DNA of 19,602 nucleotides from CAZWRN01 sp964446685 (GCA_964446685.1 CAYUPO010000018.1:1-19602), one strand, 5' to 3'; shown: positions 7,609 through 14,086, counted from the stretch's first letter. A program made the numbers and translations. The notes: generated from the letters alone by a model not told the origin.

Positions 7609-7623
7609 ACAAAGATTCTTTGT
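7609..7623. repeat. Short palindrome downstream of the GIY-YIG gene
   Basis: ACAAAG and CTTTGT separated by ATT. It lies 6 nt before the GC-rich palindrome at 7629. It could be part of the same repeat unit or an operator; nothing in the sequence decides. Confidence 0.35.
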
Positions 7624-7628
7624 ATTGG

Positions 7629-7653
7629 ATCCCGTATCAAGTACGGGATACGG
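7629..7653. repeat. REP-like palindrome right of the GIY-YIG gene
   Basis: Arms ATCCCGTA (7629-7636) and TACGGGAT (7642-7649) enclose the loop TCAAG. The right edge, CGGGATACGG, is the inverted copy of CCGTATCCCG at 7265-7274. The stem differs from the left palindrome in its inner bases but shares the ATCCCG...CGGGAT frame, as expected for members of a palindromic repeat family. Confidence 0.78.
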
Positions 7654-7660
7654 TTTTTCT
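7632..7660 (+). terminator. Possible intrinsic terminator after the GIY-YIG gene
   Basis: CCGTATC (7632-7638) can pair with GATACGG (7647-7653) around an 8-nt loop, followed at once by TTTTTCT (7654-7660). This fold excludes the alternative REP-like hairpin at 7629-7649. If used, it would separate GIY-YIG transcription from the polymerase leader. Confidence 0.5.
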
Positions 7661-7704
7661 AGTTCTTTGTGATAGTGATTTTTTTTATTAATTTATCTAA
7701 AGAA

Positions 7705-7710
7705 AGGAGG
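7705..7710 (+). promoter_or_regulatory. Strong Shine-Dalgarno site of the leader ORF
   Basis: AGGAGG within AAAGGAGG lies 5 nt before the ATG at 7716. Good Shine-Dalgarno sites are rare in this window, so it supports real translation of the short ORF. Confidence 0.65.
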
Positions 7711-7715
7711 ACATT

Positions 7716-7772
7716 ATGATGAATGAATTAGCGGGAGTTAGTAGTTTTTTTAGTTTTTTAGGGTTGTGTTAA
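7716..7772 (+). CDS. 18-residue leader ORF in front of the Y-family polymerase gene
   Basis: The ORF encodes MMNELAGVSSFFSFLGLC and stops at TAA (7770-7772). It has a strong Shine-Dalgarno site and lies in the same reading frame as the downstream polymerase. Its stop touches the A-run of the next Shine-Dalgarno site (7771-7780), so a ribosome ending here would be placed to re-initiate. The Phe/Ser-rich tail (SSFFSF) is encoded by T-runs. It may be a regulatory leader peptide. Alternatives are the remnant of an older N-terminus or a sequencing artefact. Confidence 0.5.
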   Translation: MMNELAGVSSFFSFLGLC

Positions 7773-7780
7773 AAAGGAGG
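7771..7780 (+). promoter_or_regulatory. Shine-Dalgarno site that fixes the CTG start of the polymerase
   Basis: AAAAAGGAGG ends 10 nt before the CTG at 7791. Between the TAA at 7770 and the TTG at 7884 the polymerase frame has no ATG, GTG or TTG. Residues essential to the fold are encoded before 7884, so initiation must use a rarer codon here. Confidence 0.65.
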
Positions 7781-7790
7781 ATTACTAAAG

Positions 7791-9101
7791 CTGAATAGAA
7801 TAACTTCCCATCTAAACCGTGTTATTTTTCATATAGATTTTAATTCATACTTTGCTACGGTTGAACAGCAGGCGAATCCGCGGTTGCGGGGGAAACCGAT
7901 TGGTGTGACTGGGGGAGACCGGATGGAACGTACTGTTTTGGGAGCAGTTTCGGTGGAAGCAAAAGCCAAGGGCGTCAGAGGCGGAATGACCTACGCTGAT
8001 GCCAAAACTCTTTGTCCGGATATTATTTTAGTCCGAGGAGATAGTGATAAATATCTGGAGTGTACAAAAAGGTTTCTGAATATCTTAAAAGGCTTTTCGC
8101 CTTATGTTGAGATTTTTTCGATCGATGAGGTGTTTTTAGAGCTTCCAGCTTCAAGCTTACAGCTTCCAGTCGGAGATGATTTGTTTTCAAATCCAAAAAA
8201 GTTGTTTAGTATTGGTGAGCAGGTTAAAGACCAAATTAGTAAGAAAGTAGGTGAGTGGGTCAGATGTTCGATTGGTGTGTCTTATAACAAGCGAATGGCT
8301 AAATTTGCCGGGAGTTTGGTTAAGCCTGATGGGCTAACTATTATTGCTGATCCACAGTCATCAATGATGCTGCTTGACCAGGTCGGTCTGGATGAAATCT
8401 GCGGGATTGGTTCTCGTACCAAAAGACGTTTGCATTCGATGGGTATTACTTCATTTGCTGATTTACGTAAAGTACCTTTGGAAAATTTATTAGCTAGTTT
8501 TAAAAGTTACGGTAAAACTCTTTATGATATGGCACGAGGTTTGGATGAAACGACTATTGTGCCTTTTTATGAAAAAGAAGAGGTTAAATCAGTTGGACAT
8601 AGACATACTTTATCTAAAGATACGGATCAGGAGAGGGATTTGCAGCAACATTTTTTAAAGTTATCCGAGATGGTAGCCAGACGACTAAGAGAGAAAAATC
8701 TGGTTGGTAAAACAATTATGGTCTGGTACCGGGCTGCATTTAACCGGGAATATCAGGAGGAGACAGGTCAGACTTTTTATGGTGAGGGGATGCAATGTAC
8801 TATTGCTCATTCCAATGATGGACTGGATATTTATAAAGCTGCCTGGAAAGTTTTTAGTAGTATTTGGCGAGGAGAAAGTGCCAGGATGGTTGGAGTATCA
8901 GTTTCGGGTTTGAGACCGCTTAAGCCGGAAAATTTAAGTTTGCTGCCGGAGGTGAATCGGACCAAAGTGATTATCAAGGCACTGGATAAAATAAATGACC
9001 GTTTTGGTGAATTTACTTTACAAAGAGGAGTACTTTTGGGATCCAGGAAAATGAAACGGATGCCAAATCCATTTTTATCCGACAGAAGATTTAAAATTTA
9101 A
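7791..9101 (+). CDS. dinB: Y-family translesion DNA polymerase (DinB/Pol IV-like), CTG start
   Basis: A polymerase that copies past damaged bases. Read from CTG 7791 it has 436 residues and begins (L/M)NRITSHLNRVIFHIDFNSYFATVEQQANP, the expected N-terminus with metal ligand D16 and steric gate F21; N18 replaces the second Asp of the usual DxD. SIDEVFLEL supplies D112 and E113. Helix-hairpin-helix segments (LDEICGIGSRTKRRL) and a little-finger domain (from about VKSVGHRHTLSKDT) follow, and the protein ends NPFLSDRRFKI. Starting at the first canonical codon, TTG 7884, would delete the active-site strand. A short repeat-coded insert (LPASSLQLPV) follows the catalytic DE. No LexA-type operator was recognised. 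Its stop is 1 nt from that of the convergent cupredoxin gene. Confidence 0.9.
   Translation: MNRITSHLNRVIFHIDFNSYFATVEQQANPRLRGKPIGVTGGDRMERTVLGAVSVEAKAKGVRGGMTYADAKTLCPDIILVRGDSDKYLECTKRFLNILKGFSPYVEIFSIDEVFLELPASSLQLPVGDDLFSNPKKLFSIGEQVKDQISKKVGEWVRCSIGVSYNKRMAKFAGSLVKPDGLTIIADPQSSMMLLDQVGLDEICGIGSRTKRRLHSMGITSFADLRKVPLENLLASFKSYGKTLYDMARGLDETTIVPFYEKEEVKSVGHRHTLSKDTDQERDLQQHFLKLSEMVARRLREKNLVGKTIMVWYRAAFNREYQEETGQTFYGEGMQCTIAHSNDGLDIYKAAWKVFSSIWRGESARMVGVSVSGLRPLKPENLSLLPEVNRTKVIIKALDKINDRFGEFTLQRGVLLGSRKMKRMPNPFLSDRRFKI
8140..8169 (+). repeat. Direct repeat insert within the polymerase gene
   Basis: AGCTTCCAG occurs at 8140-8148 and again at 8161-8169, with AGCTT-containing sequence between. 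It encodes LPASSLQLPV just after the catalytic SIDE motif, where most Y-family polymerases have no such low-complexity stretch. The reading frame is kept. Confidence 0.6.
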
Positions 9102-9102
9102 A

Positions 9103-9468
9103 TTATTTTACGATAATTGTCCCTCGGTAAAAAGGTGAGAGATGATCATGAAAACGCCATGAACCGCTTTTTTTAAAAGTAAATGACCACGATTTATCAG
9201 GATCAATTGGTTCCTGGGGATCGAATTCAGGATATATCCCATGAGTAGGATGCAAATCTGAGGCTGGCCAAAAAGGTTTGCCATGGGTAGTTTTGAACTC
9301 AATAGTGTCTCCTTTATTTATTGTAATTTGTTGGGGACTATATCCAGTTTCTTCTAAAATTATGAGATGGGTAGGGGACTTTTGAAACGTTTTATGTAAA
9401 ACACTTAAAATAACAAGAAGAGGCAACAACAAAAAAACTATGGTAATGAACAGAATTTTTTTTCTCAT
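9103..9468 (-). CDS. Membrane-anchored cupredoxin-like protein without the copper cysteine
   Basis: A 121-residue protein with an N-terminal helix (about 4-24) and an extracytoplasmic plastocyanin-like beta domain: ITINKGDTIEFKTTHGKPFWPASDLHPTH followed by SGSWRFHDHLSPFYRGTIIVK. The ending has the cupredoxin shape (aromatic-H-x-H, then P-x-x-x-G-x-I-x-V), but the type 1 copper Cys is absent and the protein contains no cysteine. H62, H73, H76, H107 and H109 could bind a metal in another geometry. It is the last gene behind the membrane-anchored hypothetical protein, 9 nt after that stop, so the two are probably co-transcribed and both face outside. Its 3' end is 1 nt from the polymerase stop. 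Confidence 0.78.
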   Translation of the reverse strand: MRKKILFITIVFLLLPLLVILSVLHKTFQKSPTHLIILEETGYSPQQITINKGDTIEFKTTHGKPFWPASDLHPTHGIYPEFDPQEPIDPDKSWSFTFKKSGSWRFHDHLSPFYRGTIIVK

Positions 9469-9477
9469 AATTATTAT

Positions 9478-9960
9478 TTAAGGAGTTGGTGGTGAAGAAA
9501 GAGGGAAATCACTTGGTATAGGTGCCGGGGAGCCAATTGGAGGTAATAAATTAATTGAAGTTACTTTATATTCACCTTCTAATTTCTGCAGATTTAGAGT
9601 GGCAAATTCATTGAGGGGTACAATTTTGACATCTCCTGAAGGACTGGCAGGTCTGGAAAGTGAAGAAGGTTTTGAAATAAAGATTGGTTTACTCAGAGTA
9701 AATTTAGCAGTATTGCTGCCGTTTTGGACGGTAATTGAGGTTTCATCAATTTGTATTACTTTTCCATTTAAGGTTGCAAACTGGCTTGTAAAAATTGGAT
9801 TTTCTTCAGCTTTATCCTGATTGGTTAATAGCGAATCATCTGCCATCTTTGAAGGCAAAAACCTTGCTGCCGTTAGACCGGCGAGTAAACCAATAATGAT
9901 TCCGATTAAGCCCATTAAAACAGAGAAAGTATTTAGAGGAGAAGGTTTGACATCTGGCAT
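9478..9960 (-). CDS. Membrane-anchored hypothetical protein (DUF5666-like beta domain)
   Basis: A 160-residue protein with one N-terminal helix (about 12-32, FSVLMGLIGIIIGLLAGLTAA), a linker, a small beta domain beginning LNGKVIQIDETSITVQNGSNTAKFTL (about 64-89) and a Pro/Ser-rich tail. The G-x-V-x-x-I-x-x-x-S-I-T-V pattern resembles DUF5666-like OB-type modules of secreted bacterial proteins; this is a weak match by eye. It is probably anchored with the domain outside. It lies 43 bp downstream of the pyruvate kinase stop with a promoter of its own (9970-9998) and directly upstream of the cupredoxin gene. Confidence 0.65.
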   Translation of the reverse strand: MPDVKPSPLNTFSVLMGLIGIIIGLLAGLTAARFLPSKMADDSLLTNQDKAEENPIFTSQFATLNGKVIQIDETSITVQNGSNTAKFTLSKPIFISKPSSLSRPASPSGDVKIVPLNEFATLNLQKLEGEYKVTSINLLPPIGSPAPIPSDFPLSSPPTP

Positions 9961-9969
9961 ACTGAATTC

Positions 9970-9998
9970 ATTGTTGAATATATTCAGCGTCTTGTCAA
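9970..9998 (-). promoter_or_regulatory. Promoter of the hypothetical/cupredoxin pair
   Basis: On the minus strand TTGACA (9993-9998), a 17-nt spacer and AACAAT (9970-9975) lie 9 nt before the ATG at 9960. The -35 is perfect and the -10 matches 4 of 6. It sits between the pyruvate kinase stop and this gene. Confidence 0.5.
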
Positions 9999-10003
9999 GT
10001 CAA

Positions 10004-11422
10004 TTAAAAAGTAGCAATTTTGATGGTGTTGGTAGTTCCGGAGACTCCGGCAGTCAAACCGGTGATAATTACAATTGAATCACCTTTTTTAAATTCCTTT
10101 AGATGTTCAACTTCGTTATATATATGTTCAACAAAGGTATTAAAATTTGTGGTTGGTCTGACAATGATTGGATTGACTCCCCAGACCAAATTGAGCTGAT
10201 TTCTGGTTAACTCATCATGGGCAACGGCGATAATTTTGGTATCTGGTCTGAATGCTGAGATAATCTGAGCAGTACGGCCGGTAGCTGTTCCAACTACAAT
10301 CGCTTTTGCTCCAATTCGGGAAGCCAGTGAACAGGCTGCTGCTGCAATTCCATAAAGAGCCATATCCTGTTTCATAATATTTTCCCAGTTGATTTGAATT
10401 AATCTTTTTTGCTCAGGATTGGCTTCTACGGTGCGAATAATATGATCCATCATTGAAACTGATTCAACTGGATATTTACCAGAAGCAGATTCAGCAGATA
10501 ACATGACACAGTCAGCCTGATCCATGACCGCTGTTGCAACATCTGAAACTTCGGCTCTGGTAGGTCGTGGATTTTCAGTCATTGATTCCAACATCTGAGT
10601 GGCAACGATGACTGGCTTTTGCAACTGTCTGGCCATTTTTAAGATCTTTTGCTGAACTATTGGTACTGTAGTGTTGTCTGTTTCAATTGCTAGATCTCCC
10701 CGGGCGACCATGACTGCATCAGAATTTTTTAATATTTCAAACAGATTATCAACTGCTTCATTTTTTTCAATTTTAACAATGATTTTTACTTTTGGATTGT
10801 GTTTTTGGATCAATTTTTTCAGAGGAACCAGGTCATCAACAGTCTGCACAAAAGACAGTGCAATATAATCAACATTATTTTCTAAAGCAAAGACGGCATC
10901 ATCATGATCTTTTTGAGTAAAAGCAGCTCCTTTTAGCAAAGTATCAGGCACATTTACCCCTTTGTTAGATGAAACTACTCCATCATTTACAGCAATTGTA
11001 CGAATTGTTTTGCCGATGACATCAGTTACTTTAATTTCTACTAATCCATCATTTAAATAAATTCTCTGACCTTTTTTGACAAAAGGTGATAAATCAAACT
11101 GCATGGGTAGTTCATGATAAGCAGTTGAGTTTAAAACTAAATCAATTTTTTCGCCTTTTTTGATAGAACGAAGTCCGTCAATTTTACCTAACCGAAGCTT
11201 TGGGCCCTGAAGATCGGCAAAAATCATTAGATTTTTACCAATTTCCTGTGAAATAGCTCTGACATAAGCCATCTGCTCTTTTTTCTCCTCGTGAGCTCCA
11301 TGTGACATGTTCATCCGAACAACATCCATGCCAACTTCAGCTAATTTTTTGAGAGTTGCTCTGTCCCAGGAAGCTGGTCCAATAGTGCAGACGATTTTAG
11401 TGCTTTTAAAAGGTTGATTCAT
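10004..11422 (-). CDS. pyk: Pyruvate kinase
   Basis: The enzyme makes pyruvate and ATP from phosphoenolpyruvate and ADP, the last step of glycolysis. At 472 residues it has the usual bacterial length. Visible motifs are TKIVCTIGPAS (8-18), VVRMNMSHG with R36 and N38, FADLQGPKLRLG (68-79), the catalytic-lysine motif IIVKIEKNEAV (K217, E219), VMVARGDLAIE (D243), VATQMLESM (T275) and a C-terminal domain with GTATGRTAQIISAFRP. K75 in GPKLR stands where K+-dependent enzymes carry Glu, so the enzyme is predicted to be independent of potassium. The conserved MLSGETAxGxYP reads MLSAESASGKYP here. Its promoter is near consensus. ATP yield from glycolysis would suit a fermentative, streamlined cell. 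Confidence 0.97.
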   Translation of the reverse strand: MNQPFKSTKIVCTIGPASWDRATLKKLAEVGMDVVRMNMSHGAHEEKKEQMAYVRAISQEIGKNLMIFADLQGPKLRLGKIDGLRSIKKGEKIDLVLNSTAYHELPMQFDLSPFVKKGQRIYLNDGLVEIKVTDVIGKTIRTIAVNDGVVSSNKGVNVPDTLLKGAAFTQKDHDDAVFALENNVDYIALSFVQTVDDLVPLKKLIQKHNPKVKIIVKIEKNEAVDNLFEILKNSDAVMVARGDLAIETDNTTVPIVQQKILKMARQLQKPVIVATQMLESMTENPRPTRAEVSDVATAVMDQADCVMLSAESASGKYPVESVSMMDHIIRTVEANPEQKRLIQINWENIMKQDMALYGIAAAACSLASRIGAKAIVVGTATGRTAQIISAFRPDTKIIAVAHDELTRNQLNLVWGVNPIIVRPTTNFNTFVEHIYNEVEHLKEFKKGDSIVIITGLTAGVSGTTNTIKIATF

Positions 11423-11439
11423 TTTAAGTCCTATAGTGC

Positions 11440-11468
11440 ATTATACTGCTGTTCAATATTTGGGTCAA
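11440..11468 (-). promoter_or_regulatory. Near-consensus promoter of pyk
   Basis: On the minus strand TTGACC (11463-11468), a 17-nt spacer and a perfect TATAAT (11440-11445). The ATG at 11422 is 17 nt beyond, with AGGA in between. This is the strongest -35/-10 promoter seen in the window, in keeping with a highly expressed glycolytic gene. Confidence 0.75.
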
Positions 11469-11518
11469 GTAAGAATATTGGGTTCACAGCTGTACAACCA
11501 ACTGTATATGTATTAATG

Positions 11519-11524
11519 TATAAC
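11519..11524 (+). promoter_or_regulatory. -10 hexamer before the UXS-like gene
   Basis: TATAAC, directly preceded by TG, lies 9 nt before the ATG at 11534. No -35 and no Shine-Dalgarno site are evident. The 111-bp gap to pyk thus holds two divergent promoters. Confidence 0.4.
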
Positions 11525-11533
11525 CAATAGCTT

Positions 11534-12493
11534 ATGAACGCAATAGTCACTGGTGGAGCTGGTTTTCTGGGAAGTCATTTATGTGATGCCTTAATCAAAA
11601 AAGGTTATCAGGTAGTTTGCGTGGACAATTTATTAACAGGTAACAAAGATAATATTGCTCATTTATTATCTCATCCTGATTTTAAATTTGTGGAAATGGA
11701 TGTGGTAAATATCAGTGATCTGGATATGGAACATGTTGATTTTGTATATCACCTGGCATCTCCGGCATCTCCCAATAAAAACTCCCCCAAAAGTTATCAT
11801 GCATTAGCATTTGAAACAATGCAGGTCAATACAATGGGTACCTGGGCGATGGCTGAATTTGCCTTGCAAAAAGGAGCTAAGTTACTGTTTGCTTCAACAT
11901 CTGAAGCTTATGGCGAACCACTCGAACATCCTCAAAAAGAGTCATATCGGGGAAATGTTTCTTCAACGGGTCCTAGGGCTGTCTATGACGAAGCTAAAAG
12001 GTTTGGAGAAACTATAGTCTCGGCTTATGTCAGGTCAAAAGGAATGGACGGTAGAATAATTCGTATTTTTAATACTTACGGACCCAGAATGGCACTTGAT
12101 GATGGCAGAGTAGTAATTGAATTTGTTAAAGCTGCTTTAAAAAATGAGGATTTACCGGTGTTTGGGGATGGAAAACAGACCAGGTCATTTTGTTATGTAT
12201 CTGATCTGATTGAAGGCATTATAAGGACTTTGGAAACTGATGGAACAAAAGGAGAAGTTGTGAATCTGGGAAATTCGCATGAGTTCACAGTCTTAGAGTT
12301 AGCTGAAAAAGTTATTCAAAAAGTTGGAGGAGCGTCTCAACCAGGATTTAAAGAAGCTATGCCGCAGGATGATCCATCCAGAAGGTGTCCTGATATTTCA
12401 AAAGCTAAACAATTACTAGCCTGGGAACCACGAATTGAGTTAGAACAAGGATTAGAGTTTTTGATAGAAGATGTTAAGCAAAGAATCAGTTAG
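11534..12493 (+). CDS. UDP-glucuronate decarboxylase-like SDR (UXS family)
   Basis: A 319-residue extended short-chain dehydrogenase that probably converts UDP-glucuronate to UDP-xylose with bound NAD. It has the Rossmann motif GGAGFLGSHL (7-16), LASPASP at about 74-80, STSEAYGEP (121-129, E124), the catalytic pair Y151 and K155 in YDEAKRFGE, then RIFNTYGPRM and DDGRVV, and GDGKQTRSFCYVSDL with the conserved Arg. The SPASP, GNV..TGPR..YDEAKR and FNTYGPRM...DGRVV blocks are the UXS signature and separate it from GalE. It ends PDISKAKQLLAWEP. It could feed nucleotide sugars to surface glycan synthesis, but no transferase gene is adjacent. Related epimerases remain a possibility. Confidence 0.85.
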   Translation: MNAIVTGGAGFLGSHLCDALIKKGYQVVCVDNLLTGNKDNIAHLLSHPDFKFVEMDVVNISDLDMEHVDFVYHLASPASPNKNSPKSYHALAFETMQVNTMGTWAMAEFALQKGAKLLFASTSEAYGEPLEHPQKESYRGNVSSTGPRAVYDEAKRFGETIVSAYVRSKGMDGRIIRIFNTYGPRMALDDGRVVIEFVKAALKNEDLPVFGDGKQTRSFCYVSDLIEGIIRTLETDGTKGEVVNLGNSHEFTVLELAEKVIQKVGGASQPGFKEAMPQDDPSRRCPDISKAKQLLAWEPRIELEQGLEFLIEDVKQRIS

Positions 12494-12496
12494 TTA

Positions 12497-13312
12497 TTAA
12501 TAATCAAAATCGGCAAATTCTGGTTTACCAAGTCTATCCCCTTGAGTCATTTTATTGATTTTTTCTAGATCTTCTTTCGATAATTCAAAATTATCGGCCT
12601 CAAAATTTTCTTTGATTCTACCGGGATTGGTGGTGCGGGGGATAACAATAATATTTTGGGAAATGGCCCAGTTAAGGACGATTTGTCCGGGAGGTCTATT
12701 GTATTTGGCAGAAATTTCTTTGATTTCAGGAGCTTCAAAATCAACTCCACCTTTGATGGTCGAATAAGAAGTTGTAGTGATGTGGTGTTGCAGATGAAAT
12801 TCCCGAAGTTCTTTTTGATTAAAAGATGGTCTGAGTTCGATCTGATTATTGGTAATTTCAACGCCTGAATTTAAGACATCTTCTAAATGATGTTTGGTAA
12901 AATTAGAGACACCAATAGCTTTAATAATACCTTTGTCCTGAAGCTGTTTCATTGCTTTTAATGATTCAACCATATCGTAATCACGATTTGGCCAGTGAAT
13001 AAGCAGTAAATCGATATAGGGAACGCCAAGTTCTTCTAAAAATCTATTTCCGGAAGCCAAAATTGTTTCAGGTGAAAGATCTTCCCGCCATAGCTTGGTT
13101 GTTAGTTTGAAATCTGTCCTGTTTAACCCACTATCTTTGATAGCCCGGGCAACTTCAGCATGATTGCCATATCTGTCTGCAGTATCAATGTGACGATAGC
13201 CAGTCTCAAAGGCTTTTAAAACTGAGATATAGCAGTCTTCACCCAATAATTGCCAAGTGCCAAAACCTAACAAAGGAAGATCGACCTGGTCATTTAATTT
13301 AACAGTTTTCAT
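12497..13312 (-). CDS. Aldo/keto reductase
   Basis: An NAD(P)H-dependent (beta/alpha)8-barrel oxidoreductase of 271 residues. The catalytic tetrad is complete: D43 and Y48 in HIDTADRYGN, K73 in TTKLWRED, H106 in LLIHWPN. The cofactor-site segments KAIGVSNF, IELRPSFNQ and VIPRTTNPGRIKENF are also present. It resembles the 2,5-diketo-gluconate reductase group; the physiological substrate is unknown. The frame is open upstream to 13348 and has an ATG at 13321, but a TTGACA-17-AAGAAT promoter overlaps those codons, so the ATG at 13312 (MKTVKLNDQVDLPLLG) is chosen and fits the family N-terminus. The gene converges on the UXS-like gene with a 3-nt gap. Confidence 0.93.
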   Translation of the reverse strand: MKTVKLNDQVDLPLLGFGTWQLLGEDCYISVLKAFETGYRHIDTADRYGNHAEVARAIKDSGLNRTDFKLTTKLWREDLSPETILASGNRFLEELGVPYIDLLLIHWPNRDYDMVESLKAMKQLQDKGIIKAIGVSNFTKHHLEDVLNSGVEITNNQIELRPSFNQKELREFHLQHHITTTSYSTIKGGVDFEAPEIKEISAKYNRPPGQIVLNWAISQNIIVIPRTTNPGRIKENFEADNFELSKEDLEKINKMTQGDRLGKPEFADFDY

Positions 13313-13319
13313 AAGCTTC

Positions 13320-13348
13320 ATTCTTACAAATTGAAGGAATAATGTCAA
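13320..13348 (-). promoter_or_regulatory. Promoter of the aldo/keto reductase gene
   Basis: On the minus strand TTGACA (13343-13348), a 17-nt spacer and AAGAAT (13320-13325), then 7 nt to the ATG at 13312. The perfect -35 supports this start and predicts a leaderless message. Confidence 0.55.
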
Positions 13349-13406
13349 AAAGGAAAAGGTAAGAATAAGTGGTATAATTTTTTATAGGCTTGATTTCTGT
13401 TAAATT

Positions 13407-13415
13407 TGTTATAAA
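13407..13415 (+). promoter_or_regulatory. Extended -10 of the unknown 210-residue gene
   Basis: TG-T-TATAAA ends 8 nt before the ATG at 13424. There is no Shine-Dalgarno site. The gap to the divergent aldo/keto reductase gene holds both promoters. Confidence 0.5.
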
Positions 13416-13423
13416 ATTGCTAA

Positions 13424-14056
13424 ATGTCTGAATATCCCTTATATATTTGTCTACCCCAAGACGGAAAAAAAGAGAGTCGGTTCACAAGTTGGGGGAATGA
13501 TTCAACTTATAGGGAGAGATCAATCGCTGCCAGTACTCATCCCGATTCAGCTCAAGATAGAGTATCAGTTTTGCCTTTTATAGCTCGTGGTGCTCCTGCT
13601 TCTCTAGTAATAAAATATACGGGATTATCCCATGATGCTGAAAGTAGATCACGTCAGTGGTTAGTTAAAAATAATAAAACATGCGGTAATCCTAAGACAA
13701 TAAATTTAAGAAAACAATTTAGTCTTTATGAAAGAACTCGAGTAAAAACTGAATCTCCGGAGATTGTTGAGAAAATTATTCTAATAGGTGGTAAGTTAGT
13801 TGAAAAAGGAGTTATACCTGTTGAAACATTAGAGTGGCAAGAGCTGCATAGTGCAGTCAAAGAAACTAAAATAGGCGAATTACTAACAGGATTTCCGGAA
13901 TTCTTAATTATTGAAGGTCTTTTACAATCTAGAAAACATAATTTATCAAATATAGAAGATAAAATTAGACATTTACTTGATGCTGGAAGATTAAATGATC
14001 ATTTTGCTAATAGTTTGAAATTATTAAAAGATGTAATTTCGGTTGTTCATGAATAA
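13424..14056 (+). CDS. Protein of unknown function, 210 residues
   Basis: I do not recognise this protein. It has no signal peptide or membrane helix and is probably cytoplasmic. The N-terminal 100 residues are polar and basic (RSRQW, RKQF, YERTRVK). The C-terminal half is predicted helical: EIVEKIILIGGKLVEKG, LLTGFPEFLIIEGLLQSRKHN and IEDKIRHLLDAGRLNDHFANSLKLLKDVI. The segment around residues 61-82 (LVIKYTGLSHDAESRSRQWLVK) could be a helix-turn-helix, but this is only an impression. Its gene is somewhat more AT-rich than the helicase gene 51 nt downstream on the same strand. Codon use looks normal for coding sequence and it has an extended -10 at its start, so the gene is likely real. Confidence 0.6.
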   Translation: MSEYPLYICLPQDGKKESRFTSWGNDSTYRERSIAASTHPDSAQDRVSVLPFIARGAPASLVIKYTGLSHDAESRSRQWLVKNNKTCGNPKTINLRKQFSLYERTRVKTESPEIVEKIILIGGKLVEKGVIPVETLEWQELHSAVKETKIGELLTGFPEFLIIEGLLQSRKHNLSNIEDKIRHLLDAGRLNDHFANSLKLLKDVISVVHE

Positions 14057-14086
14057 ATAATCTTGTAGCGGATATATTCAGACAGT

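Noticed and set aside
7654..7790. LexA-type SOS operator upstream of the polymerase.
   Set aside because: No CTGT-N8-ACAG or GAAC-N4-GTTC palindrome was found in this stretch.
13313..13348. Longer aldo/keto reductase starting at 13348 or 13321.
   Set aside because: The added residues overlap a TTGACA-17-AAGAAT promoter and have no counterpart in the family.
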